From Actinomyces johnsonii (GTDB lineage: Bacteria > Actinomycetota > Actinomycetes > Actinomycetales > Actinomycetaceae): a DNA stretch of 64,000 bases. Below, one piece after another: positions 62,962-64,000 of the stretch; the first letter of the stretch is position 1, and every line of letters begins with the position of its first letter. Made by a program: the position numbers and the translations under genes. The notes under the pieces were generated by a model. That model was not told the DNA's origin. It did no database searches and saw only the letters and a program-made list of their open reading frames with translations. Location of the stretch: contig NZ_VICB01000005.1 of the NCBI RefSeq assembly GCF_006546835.1, positions 248,001 through 312,000 of the forward strand, read 5' to 3'.

Positions 62962-63942
62962 TCAGAATCGCTCGGGGTAACCGAGCTGCAACGAGGTGAC
63001 CTCGTCCAGGGCGTGACGGATCTGAACCGGAAGCTCTAGGTCGTCGGCTGAGAGCACTCCCTGGAGCTGAGCCGGTGTACGCGCCCCCACGATGGTGGAG
63101 GCGATCCCGGTGGCGTCACGGGCCCAGGCCAGGGCCACTTCGGCCGGCTTGCGGTCCAGGCCTGAGGCGGCGGTGGCCACGGCCTCGACGACACCCCGGT
63201 GCGGATCGCCCAGATAGGGGGATACGTAGGAGCGCAGATGCGGTGAGGCGGCCCGCGAGTCAGGAGGAATCGTCGCCCGGTACTTGCCCGTGAGGACCCC
63301 CCGCCCCAGGGGCGCATAGCCCAGGATGCCGAAACCCAGGGCCTGGGAGGCGGGCATGAGCTCGCGTTCGATACCCCGGGAGAGCAGCGAATGCTCCACC
63401 TCGACGGCGGCCAGTCCCGTCCCCCGACCGTTCTCGCTGAGCAGATCGTGCATGCGCACCGACGCCCAGGCCGGGTGGTTGGCGATCCCCACGTAGCGAG
63501 TGCGGCCGGAGGAGACGGCCAGGCTCAGGGCATGGGCCGTCTCCTCCAGGGAGGTGGTGGGGTCGGGCACCTGAACCAGCAGCAGGTCGAGGTGGTCGGT
63601 GCCCAGTCGGGCCAGACTGGTGTCCAATGTGTCCAGCAGTGAGCCGCGGGAGGCGTCGGCCACCGAGGACCGCTCCCCGGTGCGCCAGGTGCGCACTCCG
63701 GCCTTGGAGACCAGGACGAGGTCCTGACGGTCCACGTGCTCGCGCAGGAGCGCTCCGATGACCTCCTCGCTGACGCCTTCGCCGTAGGAGGCAGCTGTGT
63801 CCACGAGGGTGCCTCCGGCGTCGAGGAAGATGTCGAGCTGCTCCTTGGCCTCGAGCTCATCGGTGTCCCGGCCCCAGGTCATTGTGCCCAGGCCCACGGA
63901 GGACACTCTCAGGCCGGTCCGGCCCAGTCTCCTGTGCTCCAT
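62962..63942 (-). CDS. Aldo/keto reductase
   Basis: A 326-residue NADPH-type oxidoreductase of the YghZ/AKR class. The catalytic Asp-Tyr region is VDTAASYGEG, the Lys is in VLVSKAG, and the SRGSLLDTLDTSLARLG and HLDLLLVQVPDP blocks follow. At the usual catalytic His the sequence reads VQVPDP, so the His is missing. Cofactor-binding blocks LGYAPLGRGVLTGKY and TIVGARTPAQL are kept. The start is ATG at 63942. Confidence 0.88.
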   Translation of the reverse strand: MEHRRLGRTGLRVSSVGLGTMTWGRDTDELEAKEQLDIFLDAGGTLVDTAASYGEGVSEEVIGALLREHVDRQDLVLVSKAGVRTWRTGERSSVADASRGSLLDTLDTSLARLGTDHLDLLLVQVPDPTTSLEETAHALSLAVSSGRTRYVGIANHPAWASVRMHDLLSENGRGTGLAAVEVEHSLLSRGIERELMPASQALGFGILGYAPLGRGVLTGKYRATIPPDSRAASPHLRSYVSPYLGDPHRGVVEAVATAASGLDRKPAEVALAWARDATGIASTIVGARTPAQLQGVLSADDLELPVQIRHALDEVTSLQLGYPERF

Positions 63943-63965
63943 AGGTCCAACCGTAGCGTTTCGGT

Positions 63966-64000
63966 CTACTTGCGCACGGTGATGGTCCAGGCCGCGTCGC
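63966..64000 (-). CDS. C-terminal end of a gene entering from the right
   Basis: On the minus strand the last codons read DAAWTITVRK and then TAG at 63968-63966. G/C-ending codons and spacing of 23 bases to the reductase start suggest a real upstream gene of unknown kind. Confidence 0.45.
   Translation of the reverse strand, partial: DAAWTITVRK

Overview
The window is high-G+C DNA with strongly G/C-biased third codon positions. Its gene content is that of an actinobacterium: SepH, several small actinobacterial DUF families, a ParE/ParC pair and an ImuA'-ImuB-DnaE2 mutasome. A surface protein with DUF5979-like repeats and an LAxTG sorting signal makes an oral Actinomyces (oris/naeslundii group) the best guess; this is inference, since no ribosomal RNA is present.

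Layout. (1) 1-13800: the end of an arginase-family gene, a rhodanese-like lipoprotein, two small genes of unknown role, parE (topoisomerase IV B), a tandem GNAT protein, an amidohydrolase, parC (topoisomerase IV A), a DUF5998-type protein, a phosphodiesterase-like enzyme and sepH. (2) 14131-21284: a block conserved in gene order with mycobacteria (DUF4193, DUF3710, OB-fold protein, DUF3159, two TrkA proteins, APC permease, TrmA-family methyltransferase), but without the dut and DUF3093 genes that normally lie in it. (3) 21294-25026: an accessory insertion with an LASTG surface protein, a decayed partial copy of the 3' end of the methyltransferase gene, and a lipoprotein with unusual codon use. 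(4) 25259-34533: aconitase, hydrolase plus TetR, a disulfide reductase, YbaK, GNAT, TrmL, SDR and a PEBP-like protein.

(5) 34735-47951: the SOS mutagenesis region. A perfect LexA-type box precedes imuA'-imuB. dnaE2 lies about 7 kb further on behind a second, imperfect box and a previously unnoted small gene. Between them are a PAP2 phosphatase, thymidine kinase, a SatD-membrane protein pair behind two identical-architecture operators, and a tightly overlapping operon (XRE-cupin, B3/B4 protein, DHDPS-like lyase, MFS) behind a perfect inverted repeat that covers its start codons. (6) 47964-54356: AI-2E transporter, mutarotase, tRNA-Leu, two tandem DUF805 genes with duplicated terminators around a dead ISAs1-type element, and an MFS gene. 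(7) 54392-64000: a six-helix membrane protein, a GNAT-MazG fusion, an MFS/TetR efflux operon whose start codon lies inside a 48-bp near-palindrome, an M3 peptidase, an NDH-2-like flavoprotein, an Asp-rich protein and an aldo/keto reductase.

The most novel-looking items are the XRE-cupin/B3-B4/lyase/MFS operon, the SatD pair with twin operators, the 48-bp palindrome, the small gene upstream of dnaE2, and the methyltransferase remnant that marks how the surface-protein gene arrived. Family names are from recognition of the translated sequence only; no database search was run.
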